A DNA stretch of 51,483 nt from an uncultured Prevotella sp. (GTDB lineage: Bacteria; Bacteroidota; Bacteroidia; Bacteroidales; Bacteroidaceae). Numbering within the stretch: the stretch's first letter is position 1; every line of letters begins with the position of its first letter. This document shows, piece after piece, positions 1-7,269 of the stretch. The notes under the pieces were generated by a model. That model ran no database searches and was not told where the DNA came from. It was given only the letters and a program-made list of their open reading frames with translations. The position numbers and the translations under genes were made by a program. The stretch spans positions 1-51,483 of the forward strand of contig ONHQ01000020.1 of the NCBI GenBank assembly GCA_900317685.1, in the 5' to 3' direction.

Positions 1-1
1 T

Positions 2-1246
2 CTCATCGTCGACGAGTACGACAATTTCACCAACAACGTGCTCAACGTGAAAGGGCAACAGGCTTATCATGAACTCACTCACGGCACTGGCTTCTACCGT
101 GACATCTTCAAGCTCTTCAAGCCGATGTTTCACCGTATCATCATGCTCGGCGTGTCGCCTATCACGCTTGATGACCTTACGAGTGGCTACAACATCGCGC
201 TGAACATGAGCCTCGACGCTCGCTTCAACCAGATGCTGGGCTTCTCGGAGGCGGAGGTCAGACAGATGATCCGCTATTATAAAGAGGTGGGAGCTATCGG
301 TGACGACAAGACTGAGGACGACATCATCGCTGACATGAAGCCGTGGTACGACAACTACTGCTTCGCCGATGACAGCTTCGGTGTGAAACCAAGTATGTTC
401 AACTGCGACATGGTTTGCTACTACATGAGTCAGCTCGTTGATACGGGCAAACGCCCGAAGGTTATGGTCGATCCCAATACGATGACGGACTACGGCAAGC
501 TCAAGCGGCTCATAGAAATCGACAACATGGAGGAGAACCGCCTCCGCATCATCCACGAGATCACGGAAAAGGGATATATCCAGGGGCTTCTCGTCAGTCA
601 TTTCCCCGCTGAGCGTATTATGGACTATGACAATTTCGTCAGCCTGCTCTACTACTATGGTATGCTGACCATCGGTGGTGTGGAAGGTGAGTTGCTCACG
701 CTGATTATTCCAAACAACAACGTGAGGCTGCAATACTATCGTTACCTCCGTGACGAGTACCGGGAGATTGCGCCGATTAGTATCACGGAGCTGAGCAAAT
801 GTTATGTTCGTGCGGCTCTCCACGGAGACTGGCACCCTCTGATAGAGTTTATCTGCAAAGCTTATCACGATACCACAGCCGTGCGCCAACTCATCGAGGG
901 TGAACGCAACCTGCAAGGCTTTATGAATGCTTACCTCACGCTGACCAACTACTATCTGGTGGCACCCGAGATGGAGTTCGCCCACGGGTATTGCGATTTC
1001 TTCCTACTGCCAAACTACCTCACCTATCCGATGGTGGCCCACAGCTATATCCTTGAACTGAAATACCTCAAGACTGACGCCACCGAGGTTGAGGCAGAGA
1101 GGCAATGGGCCGAAGCAGTAGAGCAGATCAAGACCTACGCGGCCGACAAAAAGTTGCAATCTATGCTTCACGGCTCCACACTGCACCCTATCGTGATACA
1201 GATCAAAGGCTATGACCTTGTGAAGTACGAGGAGATAAAGGCGTAG
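2..1246 (+). CDS. AAA-ATPase-like / PD-(D/E)XK nuclease-like protein, 5' truncated
   Basis: The frame is open from the left edge, so the start lies outside the window. The first visible residues read LIVDEYDNF, a Walker-B-like motif of the AAA-ATPase-like family (PF09820 type) often found with a C-terminal DUF1703 domain. The C-terminal part has a PD-(D/E)XK-like arrangement: GYCDFFLL followed by ILELKYLK. Such genes occur in many copies in Bacteroidota; their cellular role is not established. The P-loop would lie upstream and cannot be seen. The last 66 bp recur twice as orphan fragments downstream (2707 and 4569). The stop is only 14 bp from the end of the convergent ATPase gene. Family assignment is from motif recognition. 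Confidence 0.8.
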   Translation, partial: LIVDEYDNFTNNVLNVKGQQAYHELTHGTGFYRDIFKLFKPMFHRIIMLGVSPITLDDLTSGYNIALNMSLDARFNQMLGFSEAEVRQMIRYYKEVGAIGDDKTEDDIIADMKPWYDNYCFADDSFGVKPSMFNCDMVCYYMSQLVDTGKRPKVMVDPNTMTDYGKLKRLIEIDNMEENRLRIIHEITEKGYIQGLLVSHFPAERIMDYDNFVSLLYYYGMLTIGGVEGELLTLIIPNNNVRLQYYRYLRDEYREIAPISITELSKCYVRAALHGDWHPLIEFICKAYHDTTAVRQLIEGERNLQGFMNAYLTLTNYYLVAPEMEFAHGYCDFFLLPNYLTYPMVAHSYILELKYLKTDATEVEAERQWAEAVEQIKTYAADKKLQSMLHGSTLHPIVIQIKGYDLVKYEEIKA

Positions 1247-1260
1247 CGGCAAGTTCTGGA

Positions 1261-2448
1261 TTAAGTAAACAGCTCTTGAAGGTCCATGCTTAGAAATATC
1301 TCTGCAGGAATTCCACTCTGTCCAACAATCACTGACTGCACAGGATGAAACTTCTCTTGGAACACATGCAAGCCATGTGTGTCAGTCTCGTTATTGCTTT
1401 TTACTTCAATGGCTACTGTCTTGTCCAATCTCCGCAGCACGAAATCCACTTCATCAGCGCCATCACGCCAGTAATACAGCGCCCAACGATGGCGGAAAGC
1501 TTCATTCATCAGCCAGCAACCTACAGCAGACTCAAATATCCTTCCCCATAATTTTCTGTCCATTTGCGCATCCTGGAAACTTTTGTCCACATAGATGTCC
1601 TTCAGTGCATTGTTGTATACTTGATACTTTGGTATGCTTGCACGCTTACGGGCTTTGTCCATGGCATATTTTTGTAGGCCATCTACTAATCCGCTTTGTG
1701 ACAATAGGTTGATGTAGCCTGCCAGTGTGGTGGTATTGCCAGCGTCTTGTAATTGTCCCAACATCTTGGTCAGAGAGACTATCTCGCCCGAATAAGCTGC
1801 GCACAACTCAAAAGTCTGCCGGAGAAGGGCCGGCTTGGTAATGACAGTATCCTGAAGGATGTCCTTGTTGATGGTCGCGTCAACGATGGAGGAGAGAATA
1901 TAGTCGCGCCAGCGGAGTTCGTCGCTAATGAGAATGGCACTCCCAGGATAGCCTCCATAGAAGACATATTGCTCAAAAGTCCATCCGAACGCATCACGCA
2001 TCTCAGTATAACTCCAGTGACTCATACGTATCTCTTCATAGCGCCCAGCCATGGAGTCGGCAAGTCCGCGCTCAAGCAACACACGAGAGGAACCGAGAAG
2101 TAATACTTTGATAGGCACATCATTGTATGTGTCGGCATCCCACTCCTTCTTTACTGTTTCACTCCATCCTGTAAGCTTCTGTATCTCGTCGATAACAAGC
2201 ACCATTTCTTTGAGACGCTGAGCTCTTAACATCAACCGGGCTTGTGCCCAGCAATCACTGATCCATTTTTTCTGACTTGTTGGCACGTCGTCAGCAGCAA
2301 ATAGCAGGTGAGGGATGGGCAGGTCCTTTATAACCTGCTTTACCAGCGTTGATTTACCTATCTGACGCGGTCCCATAAGCACTTGAATAAAGTGTCGTGG
2401 CTCCTCTAACCGCTGCTTTAACAACGTATATTCTTTTCTCCTGTACAT
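1261..2448 (-). CDS. ATP-binding protein, AAA_14/DUF4143 type (first of three)
   Basis: A 395-aa protein. A P-loop (GPRQIGKST, residues about 26-34) and a Walker B motif (MVLVIDEIQKL, about 97-107) form an AAA_14 ATPase domain. The C-terminal half ends with DEVDFVLRR and AIEVKSN, the restriction-endonuclease-like core typical of DUF4143. The family is very common in Bacteroidota and its physiological role is unknown. The start codon is about 160 nt below a -7 box at 2615-2623, and that leader holds three 20-bp near-palindromes. It converges on the upstream AAA-like gene with a 14-bp gap. The family call is firm; nothing can be said about a substrate. Confidence 0.88.
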   Translation of the reverse strand: MYRRKEYTLLKQRLEEPRHFIQVLMGPRQIGKSTLVKQVIKDLPIPHLLFAADDVPTSQKKWISDCWAQARLMLRAQRLKEMVLVIDEIQKLTGWSETVKKEWDADTYNDVPIKVLLLGSSRVLLERGLADSMAGRYEEIRMSHWSYTEMRDAFGWTFEQYVFYGGYPGSAILISDELRWRDYILSSIVDATINKDILQDTVITKPALLRQTFELCAAYSGEIVSLTKMLGQLQDAGNTTTLAGYINLLSQSGLVDGLQKYAMDKARKRASIPKYQVYNNALKDIYVDKSFQDAQMDRKLWGRIFESAVGCWLMNEAFRHRWALYYWRDGADEVDFVLRRLDKTVAIEVKSNNETDTHGLHVFQEKFHPVQSVIVGQSGIPAEIFLSMDLQELFT

Positions 2449-2535
2449 AGTATTCTATTAATCTAATGTATTACTGTACTATTTATGCCGTTTATAATAA
2501 GCAGCATCTCAGCGTATTATCTACGAATTCGGGAA

Positions 2536-2599
2536 TTACTCAATACATTACGTAAAATTACTCAGTGCATTGAGTAAATTTACTCAGTGCGCTGAGTAA
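2536..2599. repeat. Three 20-bp palindromic repeats, 22-bp period
   Basis: Near-palindromes at 2536-2555, 2558-2577 and 2580-2599. The third, TTACTCAGTGCGCTGAGTAA, has perfect 8-bp arms; the first is the most degenerate. They lie between the -7 box at 2615-2623 and the start of the ATPase gene at 2448, so they would be in its 5' leader. They could be operator sites or RNA hairpins. Confidence 0.85.
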
Positions 2600-2614
2600 T
2601 CTTCTTCTCTGCCT

Positions 2615-2623
2615 GCAAAGATA
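2615..2623 (-). promoter_or_regulatory. -7 box for the 1261-2448 ATPase
   Basis: On the minus strand this reads TATCTTTGC, matching the Bacteroidota -7 consensus TAnnTTTG. It would start transcription near 2608, about 160 nt before the ATPase start codon. It is the first part of an intergenic element also present at 22501. Confidence 0.5.
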
Positions 2624-2641
2624 GTGAAAACGAGTGGAATA

Positions 2642-2669
2642 AGAAAATAAAGTTGAAGCTTTATTTTCT
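2642..2669. repeat. 11-bp perfect inverted repeat
   Basis: AGAAAATAAAG and CTTTATTTTCT separated by 6 bp. It lies inside an intergenic element (about 2615-2690) that begins GCAAAGATAGTG and ends with a GAGTGC..CTATCTT block, the same layout as the 88-bp units at 22503-22678. Confidence 0.6.
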
Positions 2670-2706
2670 GTTCCCGAGTGCATTCTATCTTATGACCGGC
2701 ACACAG

Positions 2707-2772
2707 CTGCACCCTATCGTGATACAGATCAAAGGCTATGACCTCGTGAAGTACGAGGAGATAAAGGCGTAA
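2707..2772 (+). pseudogene. Orphan 3' end of an AAA-ATPase-like gene
   Basis: These 66 bp match the last 66 bp of the gene ending at 1246, with only about two differences visible, one of them in the stop codon (TAA against TAG). They encode the tail LHPIVIQIKGYDLVKYEEIKA. No upstream part of the gene is present. The fragment is followed within 30 bp by the 32-bp repeat array. It is best read as the scar of a lost or partly deleted paralogue. Confidence 0.8.
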
Positions 2773-2799
2773 GGATAGAAGTTGGGGTATCCTTAAAAC

Positions 2800-2944
2800 T
2801 GCATTCTATCGAAGTTGACTGCTCAGAAATCTGCATTCTATCGAAGTTTGCGGCACGAAAAACTGCATTCTATCGAAGTTTGCAGCATTAAAAATTGCAT
2901 TCTATCGAAGTTTTCGGCTCGAAGAATTGCATTCTATCGAAGTT
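2800..2944. repeat. Five 17-bp direct repeats, exact 32-bp period
   Basis: TGCATTCTATCGAAGTT occurs at 2800, 2832, 2864, 2896 and 2928 with no mismatch, separated by 15-bp variable stretches that are themselves partly alike. The array ends 6 bp before the -7 box of the downstream ATPase gene. A degenerate sixth copy is at 4659. The repeats and gaps are too short for CRISPR, and a 32-bp period does not fit a coding repeat. Confidence 0.92.
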
Positions 2945-2950
2945 TTTGCT

Positions 2951-2959
2951 TATCTTTGC
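2951..2959 (+). promoter_or_regulatory. -7 box for the 2982-4262 ATPase
   Basis: TATCTTTGC in the context TTTTTGCTTATCTTTGCAG, directly after the repeat array. It would place the transcript start about 15 nt before the ATG at 2982. The third ATPase gene and the ECF sigma gene have nearly the same context (TTTTTGCTTAACTTTGC) between array and gene. Confidence 0.6.
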
Positions 2960-2981
2960 AGAGTCTTCAAACGATGTTTTT

Positions 2982-4262
2982 ATGGATGTCAGAAAACTTA
3001 TCACGGTATTTTCAGATCAAAAGGAAGAATTGGAAAGCAACGATTTGTCAACGCTCTGCGACCGTCTGGAAGAGGGTCAACTCTCATTGAACAGCAAGCT
3101 GGCGCAAGTGGTCATTGGTGTGCGTAGAAGTGGAAAATCTACACTCTGTGAAAAGGTCCTTCGTCAAAACCAAGCAAATTTTGCGTATGCCAACTTTGAT
3201 GATGATCGTCTGAAAGGTCTTACGACCGAGGACTTCGACACAGTCCTTGATGCTCTCTATCAGGTTTATGGCGACTTTCAATATCTTTTTCTTGATGAAA
3301 TGCAGAATGTAGACGACTGGCAGCTATTTGTCAACCGTATGCTCCGTCAGAATATCCATCTTGTGATCACTGGCTCTAACGCAAAGCTGTTGAGTGGGGA
3401 ACTCACAACACATCTGACAGGGCGCTACCATAAAATAGAACTTTTTCCATTTTCTTTTACTGAGATGGCTCGGATGAAAGACATCAATTTGTCTTCACTC
3501 TCTGTAAGAGCCACTGCTTTGAGGAAGAAGGCTCTTAGCGAATACCTGATTGAGGGCGGCTTCCCGGAGTTGTTGAACGAGTCAGACAAACGAGGCTATG
3601 TAGAGGGCTTGCTCGATGCAATCATTAGGAACGACATCGCACAGCGATTCCGGATACGCTTTGTTGAGGTGTTACGAAGGCTTGCCACCTACCTGATGGA
3701 TAACTTCTGCCAGGAATACTCTGCCAAGGAGTTATCTTCCGTCTTAGGCGTTTCTGATCATACGATAGATAACTATTATGGCTATCTGAAGGAAACTTTC
3801 CTGCTCTTGGGCATTCATAAGTTTTCTTATAAGAGCAGGGAGCGCATTTTGAACGAGAAAGTCTACGTTGTCGATCCTGCTTTCGTGACTGACAGAAATG
3901 ATGTCATCGCTTCGACAAATCTTGGCTGGCGATTGGAGAATGTGGTATATATAGAATTGCTGCGTCGTTACCGCCCACAGCACAAAGACATCTTCTATTA
4001 CCGTGACAGACAGTGGGAAGTGGACTTCATGGTCGTCAAAGATGGAGCCGTAGAGCAGCTGATACAGGTCTCCTACGATATCAGCAGTGACAAAACCCGG
4101 CAACGTGAGCTCAATGCACTTGTTAAGGCTTCTAAAAAGTTCCACTGCGATGATTTGCTGCTCATCAATATGGACGAAGAGGAGCAGGAAACCGTCAAAG
4201 GGCATAGGATAAGAATAGTGCCGGCAGCCGAATGGTTAGTTGGTCAACTTAGAATGCTATAA
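2982..4262 (+). CDS. ATP-binding protein, AAA_14/DUF4143 type (second of three)
   Basis: The ATG at 2982 is chosen (426 aa, MDVRKLITV...) because an upstream ATG at 2895 lies inside the repeat array, before the -7 box at 2951. The protein has a P-loop (GVRRSGKST, residues about 46-54), a Walker B motif (YLFLDEMQNV), a sensor-like VITGSNAKLL and a C-terminal DUF4143 part with YRDRQWEVDFMV. Function is unknown, as for the family. It is only distantly similar to the 1261-2448 and 41025-42377 paralogues, so the three are not recent duplicates. A hairpin at 4282-4325 follows the stop. Confidence 0.88.
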   Translation: MDVRKLITVFSDQKEELESNDLSTLCDRLEEGQLSLNSKLAQVVIGVRRSGKSTLCEKVLRQNQANFAYANFDDDRLKGLTTEDFDTVLDALYQVYGDFQYLFLDEMQNVDDWQLFVNRMLRQNIHLVITGSNAKLLSGELTTHLTGRYHKIELFPFSFTEMARMKDINLSSLSVRATALRKKALSEYLIEGGFPELLNESDKRGYVEGLLDAIIRNDIAQRFRIRFVEVLRRLATYLMDNFCQEYSAKELSSVLGVSDHTIDNYYGYLKETFLLLGIHKFSYKSRERILNEKVYVVDPAFVTDRNDVIASTNLGWRLENVVYIELLRRYRPQHKDIFYYRDRQWEVDFMVVKDGAVEQLIQVSYDISSDKTRQRELNALVKASKKFHCDDLLLINMDEEEQETVKGHRIRIVPAAEWLVGQLRML

Positions 4263-4281
4263 TAGTCTATGTATTATTGTA

Positions 4282-4325
4282 AAACCGCATGAATGCATTG
4301 TTCGAGAACAACTTTCATGCGGTTT
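4282..4325 (+). terminator. Probable terminator after the second ATPase gene
   Basis: A perfect 12-bp stem (AAACCGCATGAA with TTCATGCGGTTT) and a 20-nt loop, 20 bp after the stop codon. The 3' side ends in TTTCTTAT, a weak T tract. Confidence 0.6.
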
Positions 4326-4343
4326 CTTATATATTAATGAATA

Positions 4344-4574
4344 CTACTTCACAACTGTGACATCATAGTTACTATAAGCAAAACCTGTCGGCTATTTTGA
4401 GGCATCTTCACCAGGAGACGTCACCCAAGTAAACTCCTGTGTTGCGTTGCTCTTACTGTTCCACTTGAAAAAGAAACCGTAAGAACCTGAGTACCCATCT
4501 GCACCTGCAAACCTATTTTTAACGCGATAGATGTCATGAGAAGGAGAATACTCAATAGTCACAGGCCGCTGCAT
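4344..4574 (-). pseudogene. Lipoprotein gene remnant with an in-frame stop
   Basis: The minus strand encodes a fragment with PVTIEYSPSHDIYRVKNRF and YGFFFKWN, which resembles the KVDVEYSTVGNRYRIK...GYGFSFSPNG part of the intact lipoprotein at 4753-5511. The frame is broken by a TAG at 4392-4394. The same frame then continues with PTGFAYSNYDVTVVK to a second stop at 4344, a plausible natural C-terminus. The N-terminus is lost: the homology ends at about 4570, where an orphan AAA-like gene tail begins on the other strand. Confidence 0.6.
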
Positions 4575-4634
4575 CCCATCGTGATACAGATCAAAGGATA
4601 CAAGCTCGTGAGTGACCGGGAGATCAGAGCATGA
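4569..4634 (+). pseudogene. Second orphan 3' end of an AAA-ATPase-like gene
   Basis: Again exactly 66 bp, starting at the same position of the gene (CTGCA.CC) and ending at the stop. It is more diverged and encodes LHPIVIQIKGYKLVSDREIRA. It abuts the lipoprotein remnant on the opposite strand and is followed 25 bp later by TGCATTCTATTGAAGT, a degenerate copy of the 32-bp array repeat. Confidence 0.75.
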
Positions 4635-4658
4635 CTGTCGGGGTTCGCAGCCCTAAGG

Positions 4659-4674
4659 GCTGCATTCTATTGAA
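4659..4674 (+). repeat. Degenerate solitary copy of the 17-bp repeat
   Basis: TGCATTCTATTGAAGT matches the first 16 bp of the repeat at 2800-2944 except for one base. Like that array, it follows an orphan AAA-like gene tail. Confidence 0.6.
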
Positions 4675-4694
4675 GTCTACTTATCCTATACAAC

Positions 4695-4726
4695 AAAAAA
4701 GTGAAGTAACCAAACGGTTGCTTCAC
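4695..4726 (-). terminator. Terminator of the SusC1-SusD1-lipoprotein operon
   Basis: On the minus strand a stem of GTGAAG, one mismatch and AACC, with a 4-nt loop, is followed by six T. It starts 27 bp after the stop of the lipoprotein gene. Confidence 0.8.
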
Positions 4727-4752
4727 TTTTCTATATATATAATAAGGTATTG

Positions 4753-5511
4753 TTACTTGTCCAGTGTCAACGTTTCAGGTGTGGTACCAAAACTACCGGC
4801 AGATACAGTGAACTTAAAGTTGAACGTAAAAGTCTTTGATGCAGCGTCGTACGTACTGCCCTGGTCAGTGATGCTTACCATGCCGTATGTCCTGTGCACG
4901 TATCCTGTCTCGATGGCACCGTTGGGATACACCGCCACGTTGGAGCCGTTGGGTGAGAAGGAGAAGCCATAGCCATCTTCATAGAGGCTCTTGATACGAT
5001 AGCGGTTGCCGACAGTGGAATATTCCACATCCACTTTCCATGAGCCGCCGAAGAACGATGAGGTCCACGTGCCCTGTCCGTAGGGCTTGTAGTCCAGTCC
5101 GGCGAACTGAATAGTTTGCTGCGTCTTGGTGTTGCCGCGGACAGCCACCACGGTGATGTCGTAGAGTCCGTGCAGGTCCTTTACGTATACGTCGGTGTCG
5201 CTGGCGGCCTTGACATCAATCTTTGTACCTTTCTCTACAACATAGTCGGCATATTGCTGGTCGGTCATCTTCATGGCCTTCTTTTCCTCGTCGAGTTGTG
5301 CCAAGTAATAGACCTCTTGTGTGGCAGAGTTGGTGGCGACGCGGAAGCGGCAGTCGTTATCAGCATTGTAGCCGTCTCCTGCGGCATATTCATAGACCGA
5401 GGCTACCGGTGTGGAATCGTTGCCGGGATCTGTGCCTTCGTCTTCTTGACACGCTGCGAACAGTGTCAAGGAGAGAAGCATCAAGGCCAATCTTTCAAAT
5501 ATATTTTTCAT
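4753..5511 (-). CDS. Surface lipoprotein of the SusC1/D1 locus
   Basis: A 252-aa lipoprotein with an SPII signal (lipobox LFAAC, Cys21). The following QEDEG is acidic, the kind of signal that directs lipoproteins to the cell surface in Bacteroidota. It is the third gene of the SusC1-SusD1 operon, 28 bp after SusD1. In that position a surface glycan-binding protein is common, so that role is inferred. No catalytic motif is recognised. The mature part looks all-beta, and its C-terminal half is related to the broken gene at 4344-4574. A strong terminator follows. If the upstream inversion switch is read correctly, this gene is off in the orientation shown. Confidence 0.75.
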   Translation of the reverse strand: MKNIFERLALMLLSLTLFAACQEDEGTDPGNDSTPVASVYEYAAGDGYNADNDCRFRVATNSATQEVYYLAQLDEEKKAMKMTDQQYADYVVEKGTKIDVKAASDTDVYVKDLHGLYDITVVAVRGNTKTQQTIQFAGLDYKPYGQGTWTSSFFGGSWKVDVEYSTVGNRYRIKSLYEDGYGFSFSPNGSNVAVYPNGAIETGYVHRTYGMVSITDQGSTYDAASKTFTFNFKFTVSAGSFGTTPETLTLDK

Positions 5512-5539
5512 TGATATATGCTTTTATTAGTTCTACATT

Positions 5540-7249
5540 TTACCATTTGAATGCGGGAGAATCCTCTGAAGGCTGCACAGGATCGGGGTTGAGCGTCATG
5601 CCACCGTTGGTTCCGCTTTCCGTACCGATGAACGTCCATACCATCCAGTTAGGTATAGAGTTGGTGTTCCATCGGGCTCCCTCAAGGTGGTTTGTGCCTT
5701 CGTAACTACGGATGATTCCTTTGTTGAGACGCTTGATGTCGAAGGTTGCGAAGCCCTCGCCCCAAAGCTCTACACGACGCTGCCACCACACCTCGTTCTG
5801 GAACTCGGAAGTCTTGGCGTTGTAGTAAGCCTCGTTGTGCTTGCCGTAGACATACTGCGGGTCACGCGTCTTGGCAAATTCGGTAAGGAGCTGCTTGCCA
5901 CGGGCCAAGTCTTGCATGCCTACTGCCTCAATCTCGATGAGTTTCATCTCCTCCACACGCATCAAAGGAACGGAAACCTCCCAGATCTTATACTTCTCGT
6001 CAAGGATGCCGCCCTTGGGACGGAACTTGACATTCAGACCACCATAACCATACTTGTTGATTTGGCCAAGACGGTAAAGCAGTTTGGCTCCGGCTTCATC
6101 CTGATGACAAGAGTAGGGCTCCAACAGACTCAGCAACTCGTTACCCTTCTTCTCTGCTGCCAAAGTGTCTGCACGGAAAGGCAACCAGCATTTTTTGCGG
6201 AAGTCGCTGTTAGGAATCGTGCTATAGAGGTGCTTGTCAATCACCTGCGGTGCGCCGAATCCTGTGGCATATCCAGAGACGTCGTCACTTAAAGAGTTCT
6301 CAGTGATCATACAAGATCCCCAAGAGTCATTGCCATCGTTTGAAGTGATGCTTGGGTCAGTGTCCTTAAACTGTGTAGCGAACATCCACGAGGAGTTGTT
6401 GTCCGGTGTGTTGAAGCCGTTGGAATGATCGAGGAACTGACTCTCGGTCATCACGCTGTAGCCCTGCTGGGCGAGTTTAGCGTATTTCTCAGCATTGGCC
6501 CAATCCTGTTTCTCAAGATAGACACGTGCCTTGAGGCCATTGACGACACTCTCGTCAGGTGTGTACTTGTCTGTACGCTTATAGTCAGCGAGATCTTTCT
6601 CGGCAGCGTCGAGATCCTTGAGCATGAACTCAAAGGCTTCGTCCCAAGTCATGCGCTCCTGATGGCGAGACTCTGCGGCAGTACGAATCTCGTCTGCCTT
6701 GATGGTTGTCAGTGCATTGTGGTCCTCAGCGTATGGCTTCTGTGCATACATACGGCAGAGGTCGAGATAGAACATGGCGCGCATGGTATAGGCGATGCCG
6801 ACACCATGCTTGTGTGCCTCGTCAGGCTCGGCATAGTTGGAAGCGCCACCGGCAGCGATGACCTTATTGCAGTCGTTGATCCAACCATAGTAAAGGGTCC
6901 AAGGGAACTGACAGACGGCATAACCGGAGGACAGGTAATTGACATCCTTGTACCAAGCCGCATAAGGATTGCTACCCGTGGCCACGATATCTTGTCCCTC
7001 CACATCACGTGTGAGGAAGAACGATGTATAGCCATAGTCCCATACCTGATTTCTGGAAGCTGAGTACAGGCGTTTGCCCGACAGGTTGCCAGTAAGGTTA
7101 GAAACCAAGCTGGTGAATGCACCGGGAGCATTGCTGACTTGCTCCTGCGAAGGTGCTCCGTTCTGTGGTGTATATTCCTCTATACAGCCGGTAAGGCTTA
7201 AAGCAATAGTACCGGCAAAAAGGAGAGAAGTTATTTTCTTTGTTTTCAT
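5540..7249 (-). CDS. SusD/RagB family nutrient-binding lipoprotein (SusD1)
   Basis: A 569-aa outer-membrane lipoprotein (lipobox LTGC, Cys22, then IEE). SusD proteins form the lid on the SusC barrel and bind oligosaccharide at the surface. Family marks visible are the helical TPR-like N-terminal half (GVGIAYTMRAMFYLDLCRMYAQKPY), NGLKARVYLEKQDWANAEKYAKLA, and near the C-terminus the EVWWQRRVELWGEGFATFDIKRLNKGI block. It starts 20 bp after SusC1 and is translated with it. The substrate cannot be read from the sequence. Expression should depend on the orientation of the 10.7-12.8 kb segment. Confidence 0.92.
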   Translation of the reverse strand: MKTKKITSLLFAGTIALSLTGCIEEYTPQNGAPSQEQVSNAPGAFTSLVSNLTGNLSGKRLYSASRNQVWDYGYTSFFLTRDVEGQDIVATGSNPYAAWYKDVNYLSSGYAVCQFPWTLYYGWINDCNKVIAAGGASNYAEPDEAHKHGVGIAYTMRAMFYLDLCRMYAQKPYAEDHNALTTIKADEIRTAAESRHQERMTWDEAFEFMLKDLDAAEKDLADYKRTDKYTPDESVVNGLKARVYLEKQDWANAEKYAKLAQQGYSVMTESQFLDHSNGFNTPDNNSSWMFATQFKDTDPSITSNDGNDSWGSCMITENSLSDDVSGYATGFGAPQVIDKHLYSTIPNSDFRKKCWLPFRADTLAAEKKGNELLSLLEPYSCHQDEAGAKLLYRLGQINKYGYGGLNVKFRPKGGILDEKYKIWEVSVPLMRVEEMKLIEIEAVGMQDLARGKQLLTEFAKTRDPQYVYGKHNEAYYNAKTSEFQNEVWWQRRVELWGEGFATFDIKRLNKGIIRSYEGTNHLEGARWNTNSIPNWMVWTFIGTESGTNGGMTLNPDPVQPSEDSPAFKW

Positions 7250-7269
7250 TTCTGTTCTGTTTAATCACA

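Noticed and set aside
2800-2944. Short regularly spaced repeats as a CRISPR array
   Set aside because: Repeats of 17 bp and gaps of 15 bp are too short, the gaps are similar to each other, and no cas gene is present.
2895-2981. Upstream ATG as the start of the second ATPase
   Set aside because: It lies inside the repeat array and before the -7 box; the extra residues are translated repeat.
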